A DNA stretch of 64,000 nucleotides, taken from assembly GCA_015059785.1 (NCBI GenBank), contig SUZS01000004.1, positions 52,285 through 116,284 on the forward strand, in the 5' to 3' direction. Both the position numbers and the translations under genes were made by a program. The notes beneath the pieces were generated by a model. The model was not told where the DNA came from. It made no database searches and saw only the letters and a list, made by a program, of their open reading frames with translations. The stretch comes from Rikenellaceae bacterium. GTDB lineage: Bacteria; Bacteroidota; Bacteroidia; Bacteroidales; Rikenellaceae. Position 1 is the first letter of the stretch; the number at the start of each line of letters is the position of its first letter. Positions 36,043-45,866 of this stretch are shown piece after piece.

Positions 36043-37002
36043 ATGAAAAAAGAGGTAAAGATTGGAATTTATGCACTGTTGATTTTCTTAGGTGCTTGGG
36101 CGGGAATCCGCTTTCTGAGTGGGGCAGATATATTTGGTCGTAGCGATGTGTACTACGCCTATTATGATAGCACAAACGGACTACAGGCGGCATCATCTGT
36201 CGTTATTCGTGGCGTGAAGGTAGGTAATGTCTCATCCGTGAGTATCTCTGCGCAGGACCCAACAAAGGTTGAGGTAGCTCTGGCGGTATCTAAGGATTAT
36301 AAGATACCAGTAGATTCAAAGGCGAAGATTTTCAGTGCCAGCCTAATGGGTGGTCAGGCAATAGAGATAATCCTTGGTAACCAAACGGCTACACTAAAGC
36401 CGGGCGATACGATTACATCGGCTGTTGAGGTTGGTATGTTTGACGCTATTAGCTCTGAGTTTGGGGATATTAAAGAGAAACTTGTTGTGGTTATGGATAA
36501 TATCAGTACAACTCTTGTTACGCTTAACTCTCTTGTTGATAGCAATAATGCTAATATCTCTGCTGCGATAGCAAACCTCAATGGTATTCTTGCTGATCTT
36601 GAGAAGTCGCAGATTGTTGCAAATCTTGACTCATTTACCGGTACGCTGAAGAATAATGGAGAGAAGATTGACAGCATTGTTTCAAGTGTAAATAACCTTG
36701 CTGTTTCACTCGATGAGCAGCAGATGGGCGAAAAGCTTGCTGCGGCAGTGGAGAACTTGAGTACATTGCTTGCTAAGTTTAACTCTACAGAGGGTACAGT
36801 AGGTAGCCTTGTGAATGATAAGGAGCTCTATGCAAACCTTGCTCAGGCGTCAGAGAACCTCTCTGCACTGCTTGGCGATTTGAAGGAGAATCCAAAGCGA
36901 TATGTTCACTTCTCGCTCTTTGGTGCTGATGAGGCAAAGGCAGAGCGTAAGGCTGCCAAGGCGGAGAAGAAAGCAGCTAAGGCTATTAAAAAGGCCGAGT
37001 AG
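36043..37002 (+). CDS. MCE/MlaD-family lipid transport protein
   Basis: A 319-aa protein with an N-terminal membrane anchor (IGIYALLIFLGAWAGIRFL, about 6-24) and an MCE domain at about 37-115 (NGLQAASSVVIRGVKVGNV; ASLMGGQAIEIILG). A long helical/coiled segment with repeated NL(S/A)-type heptads follows, then a lysine/alanine-rich tail. MCE proteins form hexameric rings that carry phospholipids across the periplasm. ATPase and permease partners are not in this window. It starts 10 bp after the amidase gene and is likely co-transcribed. Confidence 0.9.
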   Translation: MKKEVKIGIYALLIFLGAWAGIRFLSGADIFGRSDVYYAYYDSTNGLQAASSVVIRGVKVGNVSSVSISAQDPTKVEVALAVSKDYKIPVDSKAKIFSASLMGGQAIEIILGNQTATLKPGDTITSAVEVGMFDAISSEFGDIKEKLVVVMDNISTTLVTLNSLVDSNNANISAAIANLNGILADLEKSQIVANLDSFTGTLKNNGEKIDSIVSSVNNLAVSLDEQQMGEKLAAAVENLSTLLAKFNSTEGTVGSLVNDKELYANLAQASENLSALLGDLKENPKRYVHFSLFGADEAKAERKAAKAEKKAAKAIKKAE

Positions 37003-37066
37003 TCAGAGTTTTATGCCCGACTTCACTGCCGTAGTGTGCTGTGTGGTCGGGTAATTTGTAGATAGT

Positions 37067-39544
37067 ATGGTATACCCAGAGAATTTTGAGAGTAAGATAG
37101 GTTTTGATATCATCCGCAATCAGTGTCGCGAGCTGTGTACTATGCACCGCTCAGCTGAGCTGTTGGATTGTGAAAAATTCTCAACTTCGGCTCGCCAAAT
37201 TGCTACTCGTCAGGCTCTTGCAGCCGAGATGGGAACAATCCTTACGATGAACTGTGGTGTGCTGAAAGATGAATTTTACGATATAGATACACTTGTAGAG
37301 ACACTGCGTGTTGAGGGTACTTTTCTTGACTGTGAGCAGGTTATGCGCTTAGGTGTTACGCTGAGCGCAGCCGCCGCTGTGGTTGCAATTATTCGCGGTA
37401 ATGAGCAGTTTGCGGCGCTCAATCGCCTCTCGGCAGATATTGAGCCTCTTGACCATATTGTCAGGGAGATTGACCGTATTATTGACGAGCGCGGAAATAT
37501 GCGCGATAACGCCTCGCCAGAGCTTGCAGCTGTGCGCCGAGAGATTCGCCAGTCTGAGGGTCAAGTCTCTAAGCGATTGCAGGCAGTGCTTCAGAGTGCC
37601 AAGAGCGCGGGTATAGTGGATGCTGATGCGGCAATATCTATCCGCGAGGGTCGTGCAGTTATCCCCGTGGCGGCGGCAAATAAGCGTAAGTTGCAGGGAT
37701 TTATCCACGATGAGTCAGCAACGGGTAAAACTTTCTATGTAGAGCCTGTAGAGGTCGTAGAGCTTAATAATCGCCTTAAGGAGCTTGAGTATACTGAGCG
37801 CCGCGAGGTTGTCAAGGTGCTTACAGCCTTTGCAGATACCCTTCGTACTGATATAGAGGCTGTTGCGCGCGCTGGCGAGTATGTGGCAACTATAGATATG
37901 ATTCGCGCAAAGGCTCGTTGGGCAGCCGAAAATGATGCTGTACAACCTATAGTAAGCGATGGGGAACTGTGGCTTGTTAAGGCGCGCCACCCACTGCTTG
38001 CGCAGACTCTTAAACGCAATGGCCGAGAGCTCGTTCCACTTGATGCGCGACTTGATAGTAAGAATAGAATACTCGTTATTTCGGGACCAAATGCGGGTGG
38101 AAAGTCTGTCTGTCTTAAGACCTTCGGAATTATCCAGTATATGTTCCAGTGCGGTTTCCCGGTCACAGTGGCGCAGAGTACCGAGCTGCCGGTGTTTAAT
38201 AAACTCTTTATAGATATCGGCGACCAACAGTCCATAGAGAATGATCTTTCGACATACTCTTCTCACCTTATAAATATGAAGGCTATGCTTGCGGGCGCAG
38301 ATAGCCGTTCGTTAGTGCTTATAGATGAGTTTGGTACTGGTACAGAGCCAGTTATTGGTGCTGCTATTGCCGAGGCGGTGCTTGAGAAACTTGTTGATTG
38401 TAAGTGCTTTGGAGTGATTACCACTCACTACTCAAATATCAAGTACTACGCATCATCAACCGAGGGAGTTATCAATGGTGCGATGATGTTTGATGTGCAG
38501 AATATACGCCCACTCTTCCGCCTTGAGACCGGTAAGCCTGGTAGCTCTTTTGCTATTGAGATAGCCCGTAAGATTGGTCTTCCAGAGGCTATTATCGCCT
38601 CGGCGCGTGAGAAGGTCGGCTCCGAGCATATAGATATTGAGAAGCAACTGCGCGAGATTGCTCGCGATAAACGATATTGGGAGCAGAAGCGAGAGAAGAT
38701 TCGCCAGACAGACCGCAAGGTGGAGGAACTTGAGCAGAGCTATCATGAGCGTCTTGCGGCTATTCGTGAGGAGCGTCGCGCTATACTTCACGAGGCAAAA
38801 ACTCGCGCTAAGGAGCTTATTGCCGAGGCAAATCGCCAGATTGAGGGCACTATACGCGGTATTCGTGAGGCTCAGGCCGAGAAGGAGCAAACCCGAAGCC
38901 TGAGACAATCTTTCAACGAGTTTAAGGATAGCGTTGAGGAGGTTGATTCTGCTGAAAATAGCGAACAGATAGAGCGCGAAATGGAGCGCATTGCTCGTCG
39001 TCGCCAGCGTCGTGAGGAGCGCAAGGCCAATAAGAGCGAGCAGACGGTAACAGCAGAAGCTGAGGTGAAAAAGCTGCCTGTAGAGGTTGGCTCAAAGGTG
39101 CGCCTTGTAGGTCACGAGGGTGTAGGTGTCGTTCAATCTATGCGTGGCAAGAAGGCGCAAGTGGCTTTTGGCCAGATGCTTACAACTGTAGATGTTGTTC
39201 GCCTTGAGGTAATCTCTTCGGCAGAGTATCATCGCGCCACAAGACCTCAAGCCCCCCGTACGGTTATCGGTACGGAGATATCACAGCGCAGGCTTGATTT
39301 TAAGGGAACGATTGATGTGCGTGGCGAGAGGGTAGTTGATGCACTTGACCGCGTGCGAGATTTTATAGACGATGCGCTGATGGTTGGCGTTGGGTCGGTA
39401 ACAATTCTACACGGCAAGGGTACAGGTGCACTGAAAGATGAGATTCGTCGCTACCTGCGTACAGTGCCAGCTGTTCAGAGTGCTGTCGATGATCATCCAG
39501 ACCACGGTGGCTCGGGAATTACTATTGTTACATTTTCATTGTAG
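37067..39544 (+). CDS. mutS2: Endonuclease MutS2
   Basis: An 825-aa MutS2. It has the core/lever region, then the ABC-type ATPase with Walker A GPNAGGKSV at about 339-347 and Walker B SLVLIDEFGTGTEP. A helical coiled region (about 510-665) precedes a C-terminal Smr domain (about 745-825: IDVRGERVVDAL, then ILHGKGTGALK). It lacks the MutS mismatch-binding domain. Family members act in suppression of recombination or ribosome rescue. It lies 64 bp after the MCE gene and 5 bp before murF-alr. Confidence 0.95.
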   Translation: MVYPENFESKIGFDIIRNQCRELCTMHRSAELLDCEKFSTSARQIATRQALAAEMGTILTMNCGVLKDEFYDIDTLVETLRVEGTFLDCEQVMRLGVTLSAAAAVVAIIRGNEQFAALNRLSADIEPLDHIVREIDRIIDERGNMRDNASPELAAVRREIRQSEGQVSKRLQAVLQSAKSAGIVDADAAISIREGRAVIPVAAANKRKLQGFIHDESATGKTFYVEPVEVVELNNRLKELEYTERREVVKVLTAFADTLRTDIEAVARAGEYVATIDMIRAKARWAAENDAVQPIVSDGELWLVKARHPLLAQTLKRNGRELVPLDARLDSKNRILVISGPNAGGKSVCLKTFGIIQYMFQCGFPVTVAQSTELPVFNKLFIDIGDQQSIENDLSTYSSHLINMKAMLAGADSRSLVLIDEFGTGTEPVIGAAIAEAVLEKLVDCKCFGVITTHYSNIKYYASSTEGVINGAMMFDVQNIRPLFRLETGKPGSSFAIEIARKIGLPEAIIASAREKVGSEHIDIEKQLREIARDKRYWEQKREKIRQTDRKVEELEQSYHERLAAIREERRAILHEAKTRAKELIAEANRQIEGTIRGIREAQAEKEQTRSLRQSFNEFKDSVEEVDSAENSEQIEREMERIARRRQRREERKANKSEQTVTAEAEVKKLPVEVGSKVRLVGHEGVGVVQSMRGKKAQVAFGQMLTTVDVVRLEVISSAEYHRATRPQAPRTVIGTEISQRRLDFKGTIDVRGERVVDALDRVRDFIDDALMVGVGSVTILHGKGTGALKDEIRRYLRTVPAVQSAVDDHPDHGGSGITIVTFSL

Positions 39545-39549
39545 ATTAT

Positions 39550-41901
39550 ATGCAGTTTCTACTATCACAAATAGCACATATATGCTCTGGACGACACATT
39601 GGAGCCGATTGTTGCGTTAGTTCGTTTTTGACAGATAGTCGCAATGCTATCTGTTCAGAAGAGGCTCTGTTTGTGGCTATGCGTGGTGTAAATCACGATG
39701 CACATACATATATTAATAATATGGTGGCTCGTGGTGTTAAGTCCTTTATTGTTGAGCGCGAGGTTGAGTTGCCGGAGGAGTGTGGTGCAGTTGTTGTAGA
39801 TAATGCGCTTAAGGCATTGCAGTCCCTTGCTGCCTTCCGTAGGGCGCATTATGAGGGATATGTGGTGGCTATAGCTGGCTCAAATGGTAAGACGACGGTC
39901 AAGGAGTGGATTGCCCAGAGCGTTGGCAGTAGTGTGAAGCTCTACCGCTCGCCACGCAGCTATAATTCACAGCTTGGTGTGGCATTGTCGCTGCTGATGA
40001 TGCCAGATGATGCGCAGATAGCACTTATTGAGGCGGGTATTTCACAGCCTGGCGAGATGGCGGCTCTTGAGCGTATGATTGCTCCACAGACGGTTGTTTT
40101 TACAAATATCGGCGATGCACACCAGTCTAATTTCAGTAGTTTAGAGCAGAAGATTAGCGAGAAAATTTATCTTGCTAAGTCTGCTGAGAGAATTATATAT
40201 AACTCTGATTATAAACAACTTGCGCAGGCTATTGAGGCTAAGTATTATGATAGGGATTTGATTGACTGCGCAAAGGAGAGTGTACTAAATCTGCCAGATG
40301 AAGTTTGGGTGGGCAATGCGCGCATAGTCTCTGCTTTTTGTCGTACCTTTGGCTTTGAAACTCCAGATTTTACGCTACTTCAGCCACTCTCTATGCGCCT
40401 TGAGGTTAAGCAGGGTGTGAGAGATAGCGTGATTATTGATGACAGCTATAGCTGCGATATCGACTCACTTACAATCGCCCTTGATTATCTGAGTTCAGTT
40501 GCTCAGTCGCGCCGCAAGGTGGTTATTCTCTCTGATATTCTGCAGAGTGAACTCTCTGAGGATGAGCTTTATAAGGTCGTGGCGCAGAAGATGGCTCAGA
40601 GCGGTATAGACTTATTTGTGGGTGTGGGTAGTAAGATTTCTGCCTATGCTTCGGCATTTACTCTCCCTGCACGCTTCTATAGCACTACGGAGCAGCTGCT
40701 GACAGATATTGATAATGTAGATATCACATCTTCGGCTGTGCTTATTAAGGGTAATAGACTCTCGCGCACCGAGCGTATATCTCACGCCTTAGAGTTGCAG
40801 AGCCATACAACAGTTTTGGAGGTCAATCTAAGGGCTATTGAGCGTAATATAAACTACTTCCGAACAAAGATGTCGCCAGAAACAAAACTTGTGGCGATGG
40901 TTAAGGCCTCAAGCTATGGCGCGGGAGATACAGAGGTGGCGCAGATGCTTGTAAAGCAGGGAGTGGATTACCTTGCAGTTGCCTTTGCTGATGAGGGAGC
41001 AGAGCTTCGTGCGGGTGGTATTACATCGCCTATCGTGGTGCTTAATGCCGACGACTATAGCTTCGATACTATGGTTGCTGCGAATCTTGAGCCTGAGATA
41101 TATTCACTTAGGTCGTTAGATGCCTTTGCTTATGCTGCAAGAGCTGAGCAGGGCTATCCAGTCCATATTAAGTTAGATACGGGTATGCACCGTTTAGGCT
41201 TTGGTGAGGCGGATATTGATGCACTGCTTGAGCGACTTGACCGATATAGTGCTACGCTCCGAGTGGCCTCTATCTTTACGCACCTATGCGTGGCAGATGA
41301 CCCTTCGCAGGATGAGTTTACAAGGGGGCAAATTGCGCTTTTTGATAGCTTGAGCCGCCGTATTGCAGACCACCTTGACTACCCTGTGCTTCGCCACGCA
41401 GCAGCATCTGCGGCTATTGTTCGCTTCCCAGAGGCGCACTACGATATGTGCCGCTTGGGACTTGGTATGTATGGCTATGGTTTTGAGCATAACAATTCTC
41501 TTGAGCCTGTGGCTACACTTAGAACGCGAATTGTGCAGATTAGAACCCTTGAGGCTGGGCAGACTGTAGGCTATGGCAGGGCAGGTGTGCTTGAGCGTAA
41601 GAGCCGTATTGCTACTATTCCTGTCGGTTATGCCGATGGCCTTGATAGGCACTTGGGCTGTGGCCGTTGGAGTATGATTGTTGGCGGACAGAGCGCACCT
41701 ACGGTTGGTAGAGTATGTATGGACAGCTGTATGATAGATGTGACTGATATTGCTGATGTTAGCGAGGGGGATAGTGTTACAATCTTCTCTTCCCTAAGTG
41801 GTAATAGCGCCGAGGATATGGCAGAGGCGCTTGATACTATCCCATATGAGATACTAACCTCTGTGTCCAAGCGTGTTAAACGAATATATATATATGAGTA
41901 G
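39550..41901 (+). CDS. MurF-alanine racemase fusion
   Basis: A 783-aa bifunctional protein. Residues 1 to about 410 are a UDP-MurNAc-tripeptide:D-Ala-D-Ala ligase (MurF) with ATP motif GSNGKTTVKEW near residue 111. Residues about 418-783 are a PLP-dependent alanine racemase: the PLP lysine is near 452 in VAMVKASSYG, VGYGRAG follows, and the second catalytic tyrosine region appears altered (MDSCMIDVTD, where many racemases have MDMTMVDV). The fusion couples D-Ala production to its use in peptidoglycan precursor synthesis and is common in Bacteroidetes. RsmI-like follows after 3 bp. Confidence 0.95.
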   Translation: MQFLLSQIAHICSGRHIGADCCVSSFLTDSRNAICSEEALFVAMRGVNHDAHTYINNMVARGVKSFIVEREVELPEECGAVVVDNALKALQSLAAFRRAHYEGYVVAIAGSNGKTTVKEWIAQSVGSSVKLYRSPRSYNSQLGVALSLLMMPDDAQIALIEAGISQPGEMAALERMIAPQTVVFTNIGDAHQSNFSSLEQKISEKIYLAKSAERIIYNSDYKQLAQAIEAKYYDRDLIDCAKESVLNLPDEVWVGNARIVSAFCRTFGFETPDFTLLQPLSMRLEVKQGVRDSVIIDDSYSCDIDSLTIALDYLSSVAQSRRKVVILSDILQSELSEDELYKVVAQKMAQSGIDLFVGVGSKISAYASAFTLPARFYSTTEQLLTDIDNVDITSSAVLIKGNRLSRTERISHALELQSHTTVLEVNLRAIERNINYFRTKMSPETKLVAMVKASSYGAGDTEVAQMLVKQGVDYLAVAFADEGAELRAGGITSPIVVLNADDYSFDTMVAANLEPEIYSLRSLDAFAYAARAEQGYPVHIKLDTGMHRLGFGEADIDALLERLDRYSATLRVASIFTHLCVADDPSQDEFTRGQIALFDSLSRRIADHLDYPVLRHAAASAAIVRFPEAHYDMCRLGLGMYGYGFEHNNSLEPVATLRTRIVQIRTLEAGQTVGYGRAGVLERKSRIATIPVGYADGLDRHLGCGRWSMIVGGQSAPTVGRVCMDSCMIDVTDIADVSEGDSVTIFSSLSGNSAEDMAEALDTIPYEILTSVSKRVKRIYIYE

Positions 41902-41904
41902 GCT

Positions 41905-42615
41905 ATGAGTGCAACACTATACCTTATTCCTTGTCCTATTTCTGACGATACAGCAGTTGTGGATGTCGCTCCAGCTGCAAATCAGGCAATTATTGATAGC
42001 CTTGACTACTTTATCGTTGAGAATACCCGTTCGGCGCGCCGCTTTCTCTCAAAGAGCGGATATGCAAAGGCTATTGACGAGGCTACTTTTGTGGAGCTGA
42101 ACGAGCATACAACATCCCCTACAGAGATTGCACGAATGATTGAGCCGCTGAAGGCTGGTCGTAATGCGGGTGTTATCTCTGAGGCGGGAGTGCCTGCTGT
42201 TGCTGACCCTGGTCAGGCTGTTGTAGAGCTGTGCCATAGGAGTAATATCCGCGTTGTGCCGCTTGTTGGCCCTTCGTCTATACTTATGGCGGTTATGGCG
42301 TCTGGGCTGAGTGGACAATCTTTTGCCTTTAATGGATATCTGCCTATTAAGGAGCCTGAGCGTGGTAAAACAATCAAACGCCTTGAGTCTCGTGCTCGAG
42401 GGGAACATCAGTCTCAGCTCTTTATCGAGGCCCCATATCGCAATGTGAAGTTGTTAGAACAGATGCTCAAAACCTTAAACCCTGATACCAGGCTCTGCAT
42501 CGCCTGCGATATTACCTCAAAGAGCGAGTATATCCGCACCCAAACAGTTGCTCAGTGGCGCAAAACTACTATGCCCGACATTCAGAAACGCCCTACTATT
42601 TTTATTATCGGCTAA
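41905..42615 (+). CDS. RsmI-like SAM-dependent methyltransferase (tetrapyrrole methylase fold)
   Basis: A 236-aa protein of the RsmI/tetrapyrrole-methylase fold: LYLIPCPISDD at the start, FIVENTRSARRFL, NEHTT, GVISEAGVPAVADPGQAVV, then VPLVGPSSILMAVMASGLSGQSFAFNGYLP. RsmI 2'-O-methylates C1402 of 16S rRNA; this shorter Bacteroidetes type may have the same or a related target. It lies 3 bp after murF-alr and is the last gene of the plus-strand series. Confidence 0.85.
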   Translation: MSATLYLIPCPISDDTAVVDVAPAANQAIIDSLDYFIVENTRSARRFLSKSGYAKAIDEATFVELNEHTTSPTEIARMIEPLKAGRNAGVISEAGVPAVADPGQAVVELCHRSNIRVVPLVGPSSILMAVMASGLSGQSFAFNGYLPIKEPERGKTIKRLESRARGEHQSQLFIEAPYRNVKLLEQMLKTLNPDTRLCIACDITSKSEYIRTQTVAQWRKTTMPDIQKRPTIFIIG

Positions 42616-42633
42616 AGAGTCGCTCTTAACTAC

Positions 42634-42669
42634 AATAAAAAACCACCAACAAAAATGTTGGTGGTTATA
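42634..42669. terminator. Convergent terminator hairpin
   Basis: AACCACCAAC, 6-nt loop, GTTGGTGGTT (42641-42666). The minus-strand copy is followed by TTTTTTATT, so it terminates the lipoprotein gene well; on the plus strand the tail is only ATATTTAT. It lies between convergent genes and may serve both. Confidence 0.8.
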
Positions 42670-42697
42670 TTTATGCCGTCACCCCCCCCACTGTTGA

Positions 42698-43639
42698 TTA
42701 ATGTATGTGGTCACCCTCAAACTCCTCGTCAATAACGATTGTAAAGAGGTGTGGGTTTGTCAGCAGGTGACCGATGATGTTTGTGCGATAGTTGCGCTGC
42801 AGTGGCACAAAACTGTAATTTAGCGTGTGAAGCTCAATGCCTGTAGAGTCCCAGAAAGTAAGTACTACATTACTTGTACACTTCTCATTTACAAGGGTGT
42901 AAGTTGTGGCAAGATACTTATATCGCTCACTCTGATTCTTTAGAATAAGGTAGTCGTCGTTGTAGAGCGGAGTAGTGTTGCGCGCAAACTTAATTGTTGT
43001 TGGCATAGGCTCTGACAGCGAACCGTCAAAAAGATTGAACTTAGTGTAGCTGTCAACAGTAATCTCTGTGTCCTCAATTTTGAATGTTGAGCCAAGAGCG
43101 CTGTTGAAGTCTGACTCGGTAACACCAAAGTTAAGCTGAGCCAACGGACGAGTAAGTAAGAACTTTCTGTTTATTGGACCGTCCACCTTAAGATTGTTCT
43201 CCACATGCCAGAAGCAGTCGCGTTTCTCATCATTTGCAGTTGCACCGTCATACTTCACGCTAACCATCTTGTCGATAAATGATACCTCGTAGTAGAGAGG
43301 ATTAATCTCGCCATTAATCTCCGTTGTTGAAGATGGATTCTCGGTGTAATATGCGAAGAATACGATGTCGTAAGTTCTACCTGTTGTTAGGCGAAGATTG
43401 AGCTCTGCCTGGCGATTTGATAGAGGCATTGTTCCCCACATATCCTTCAGAGGGGTGCTTGAACCATCTACATAGACTGCCCAAGCGACCTGATTTACGG
43501 TCGTTCCGTCAGCAATCGCACGCGACTCAATACCGCCAAGGTCGGCAGTAAAAGTCACATCAGAGCGAAAGCCATCCCCCATACATGAAGTAGCAACTAA
43601 TGTGGCTACAATGAGTATGAAATGGAAAAACTTGGACAT
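42698..43639 (-). CDS. DUF6562-like surface lipoprotein
   Basis: A 313-aa predicted lipoprotein (lipobox LVATSC). Its whole length matches the first domain of the 1387-aa protein at 21196-25359: VTFTADLGGIESRAIADG, FLLTRPLAQLNFGV, then the closing PLQRNYRTNIIGHLL and IDEEFEGDH. It stops where the larger protein continues into beta-helix modules. A run of eight C (42682-42689) lies just after the stop. Probably an outer-membrane or fimbria-associated surface protein. Confidence 0.85.
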   Translation of the reverse strand: MSKFFHFILIVATLVATSCMGDGFRSDVTFTADLGGIESRAIADGTTVNQVAWAVYVDGSSTPLKDMWGTMPLSNRQAELNLRLTTGRTYDIVFFAYYTENPSSTTEINGEINPLYYEVSFIDKMVSVKYDGATANDEKRDCFWHVENNLKVDGPINRKFLLTRPLAQLNFGVTESDFNSALGSTFKIEDTEITVDSYTKFNLFDGSLSEPMPTTIKFARNTTPLYNDDYLILKNQSERYKYLATTYTLVNEKCTSNVVLTFWDSTGIELHTLNYSFVPLQRNYRTNIIGHLLTNPHLFTIVIDEEFEGDHIH

Positions 43640-43679
43640 AAAAATAGTGGTTTGTAATACGTTCTTTCGTTAAATCGCA

Positions 43680-43710
43680 CAAAGGTAACTAAATTTAGTA
43701 ATAAAAGCAA
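43680..43710 (-). promoter_or_regulatory. Promoter of the short DUF6562-like gene
   Basis: Minus strand: TTG (43708-43710), 20-bp gap, TACCTTTG (43680-43687). This predicts a leader of about 35 nt. Confidence 0.7.
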
Positions 43711-43736
43711 GAAAAATTTGCGATTTTTTTTGCTCC

Positions 43737-44894
43737 CTATAATTCGTCGCTATAAACGGCAGCAGGAAGGTCGTGCTGATTGTATCGTGAAGCCATAGAC
43801 ATACCGTATGCGCCGGCGGACTTTATTGTCAGCAAATCGCCACGCTTTGTCAGAGGTAGAGATACATTCTCGTCAAAGACATCTGTAGACTCGCAGGCCG
43901 TTCCAACGATTGTATACTTAAGTCGCTGCTCAGCCTGAGAGGTGATGTTCTCAATGTTGTGATATGAGCCGTATAGTGCAGGACGAATAAGCTCTGTCAT
44001 ACTGCCGTCAACAATCACAAGACGACGACCAGTAGCTGTAGTCTTGTTGTATAACACCTTGGTAATCAGCTCTCCACACTGACCAACTATAGAGCGGCCA
44101 AACTCAAAGTGTACCTCGCGATTGCCCACCTTCAGATGCTGCTTGATAATGGCAAATACCGATGCAAAATTTGGGATAGGCTCATTCTCTGGCATATCGT
44201 AGTTGATGCCTAATCCGCCACCTACATCCACAAACTCAATCTCAAAACCGAGCTTTGTAAGGTTCTCAACAATCACATTGACCTTGTTGCACATATTCTC
44301 AAATACATGAAGCTCACGAATCTGCGAGCCGATGTGTATGTGCATACCGATTACAAGGATGTTCTTTAGTGCGCGAATATCCTCTACTGTTGAGAGAATC
44401 TCCTCATATGAGATACCGAACTTACTATCTGCCTGACCTGTGTCAATGCAGTGGTTGGTCTTTGGGTCAATATCGGGGTTTACGCGCAGGGCGATATTTA
44501 CCACCTTGCCCGCCTCCGCTGCAAGCTCATTGACAAGGTAAATCTCCTCTATAGACTCGCAGTTGATGGCAAGAATGTTCTGCTCAATGGCATAACGAAT
44601 CTCCTTATCTCGCTTGCCCACACCAGCGTATACGATAGACTTTGGGTCAAAGCCCGCCTCAATAGCGCAGCGCACCTCGTTGCCACTTGCGCAGTCAATG
44701 CCAACGCCATACTTGCGGATAATCTGTAACAGACGCGCATCGTAATTTGCCTTTATGGCGTAGTGAATCTTGTAGCCATATTTGTTTGCTATGCTCATCA
44801 GACTCTCAAGAGTCTGGTCTAATAGCTCAATGTCATAGAGATAGAATGGGGTTTCGTACTTTGCCAACTTCTCGGCAACTTGCCTACTTAACAT
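43737..44894 (-). CDS. lysA: Diaminopimelate decarboxylase
   Basis: A 385-aa fold-III PLP decarboxylase. The PLP lysine is in HYAIKANYD (about residues 44-52); HIGSQI, the glycine loop VGGGLGINYD, GRSIVGQCG and the active-site cysteine segment CESTDVFDEN are present. It makes L-lysine from meso-diaminopimelate. Length and motifs fit LysA rather than ornithine/arginine decarboxylase. It has its own likely promoter at 44932-44939. Confidence 0.92.
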   Translation of the reverse strand: MLSRQVAEKLAKYETPFYLYDIELLDQTLESLMSIANKYGYKIHYAIKANYDARLLQIIRKYGVGIDCASGNEVRCAIEAGFDPKSIVYAGVGKRDKEIRYAIEQNILAINCESIEEIYLVNELAAEAGKVVNIALRVNPDIDPKTNHCIDTGQADSKFGISYEEILSTVEDIRALKNILVIGMHIHIGSQIRELHVFENMCNKVNVIVENLTKLGFEIEFVDVGGGLGINYDMPENEPIPNFASVFAIIKQHLKVGNREVHFEFGRSIVGQCGELITKVLYNKTTATGRRLVIVDGSMTELIRPALYGSYHNIENITSQAEQRLKYTIVGTACESTDVFDENVSLPLTKRGDLLTIKSAGAYGMSMASRYNQHDLPAAVYSDEL

Positions 44895-44922
44895 AACCTA
44901 ATCTAATTTTGGGTTTGAAAAA

Positions 44923-45864
44923 TTATTGGCGCAAAGATAGTAAAAAATTCTTAATATTCTCAGCCACCCCCTCAATAAGTATCCTTACTGCCTCATCAGC
45001 AGCCCAGGCTGTGTGTGGCGAGGCGAATAGAGCGTCGGGGTCTTTGAGGTTGTATAACGGCGAAACGGGCAGCGGCTCAGATGAGAATACATCGAGCGCA
45101 GCTCCGGCGATGATCTCTTTGTTCAGCGCATCTGCTAGTGCCGTCTCGTCAATAATTCCTCCACGGGCAACATTGATAATTATCGCTGTCGGCTTCATCT
45201 CCTTAAACTCCAAAGGGCCGATAAGCCCCGCTGTCTTTGCATTGAGTGGCGAGTGGATAGAGACAACATCTGCCCATTGTAACAGCTCGAGCAGCTTCTT
45301 GTGTGGATATTGCTCCTCGCGAGCCACCCCAGAAGTGGATGTATATGCAATATTACAGCCAAATGCTGTGGCAAGATGAGCTACTCTGTGACCTATAGTT
45401 CCCAGACCGATAATACCCCAATTTTTACCCTTTAATAGCGATATCGGGCGACCAAAATGGAAGATGTCCGATGTGGATGCGTAGCTACCATTCTTAAAGT
45501 AGCGGTCGTAGTATACAGAGTTGCGAAGCAGCGCAAGTGCTGAGCCTAAGGTGGCCTCGGCAACTGAGTCGGTAGAGTAGCCAGAGACATTCTTAACCAC
45601 GATACCAAGCTCTGCGGCAGCCTCAAGGTCAACATTGTTCATACCTGTTGCCGATATGGCAATCATCTTTAACTCGGGCAGTTGTTGCATCGTCTCGCGT
45701 GAAATGTAGACCTTGTTTGAGATTACAACAGTCGCCCCTTTGCAGCGTTCAACAACCTGACTTGGTGTTGTGCGGTCGTAACCCATATACTCGCCTAATG
45801 AACTTATTGCACTTAGGTCGTAACCACCAAGTGAATACTCGTCTAAAAATACAATCTTTGCCAT
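44923..45864 (-). CDS. D-2-hydroxyacid dehydrogenase (NAD-dependent)
   Basis: A 313-aa protein with the Rossmann signature WGIIGLGTIGHRVA, the catalytic Arg block INVARGGIIDE, a Glu in the DVFSSEPLP region and the catalytic His in SPHTAWAADEA. Glycerate/hydroxypyruvate-type or lactate-type activity is possible; sequence alone does not decide. It ends 28 bp before lysA and begins 2 bp after tcdA, so it forms a small operon with tcdA and the TatD-like gene. Confidence 0.9.
   Translation of the reverse strand: MAKIVFLDEYSLGGYDLSAISSLGEYMGYDRTTPSQVVERCKGATVVISNKVYISRETMQQLPELKMIAISATGMNNVDLEAAAELGIVVKNVSGYSTDSVAEATLGSALALLRNSVYYDRYFKNGSYASTSDIFHFGRPISLLKGKNWGIIGLGTIGHRVAHLATAFGCNIAYTSTSGVAREEQYPHKKLLELLQWADVVSIHSPLNAKTAGLIGPLEFKEMKPTAIIINVARGGIIDETALADALNKEIIAGAALDVFSSEPLPVSPLYNLKDPDALFASPHTAWAADEAVRILIEGVAENIKNFLLSLRQ
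44932..44939 (-). promoter_or_regulatory. -7 box of the lysA promoter
   Basis: TATCTTTG on the minus strand, inside the last codons of the dehydrogenase gene and about 38 bp from the lysA start. No clear -33 box is seen. Confidence 0.55.
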
Positions 45865-45866
45865 AT

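Noticed and set aside
42682..42689. C8 tract as a phase-variation site for the short DUF6562-like gene
   Set aside because: It lies after the stop codon in transcription order, so slippage would not change the protein.
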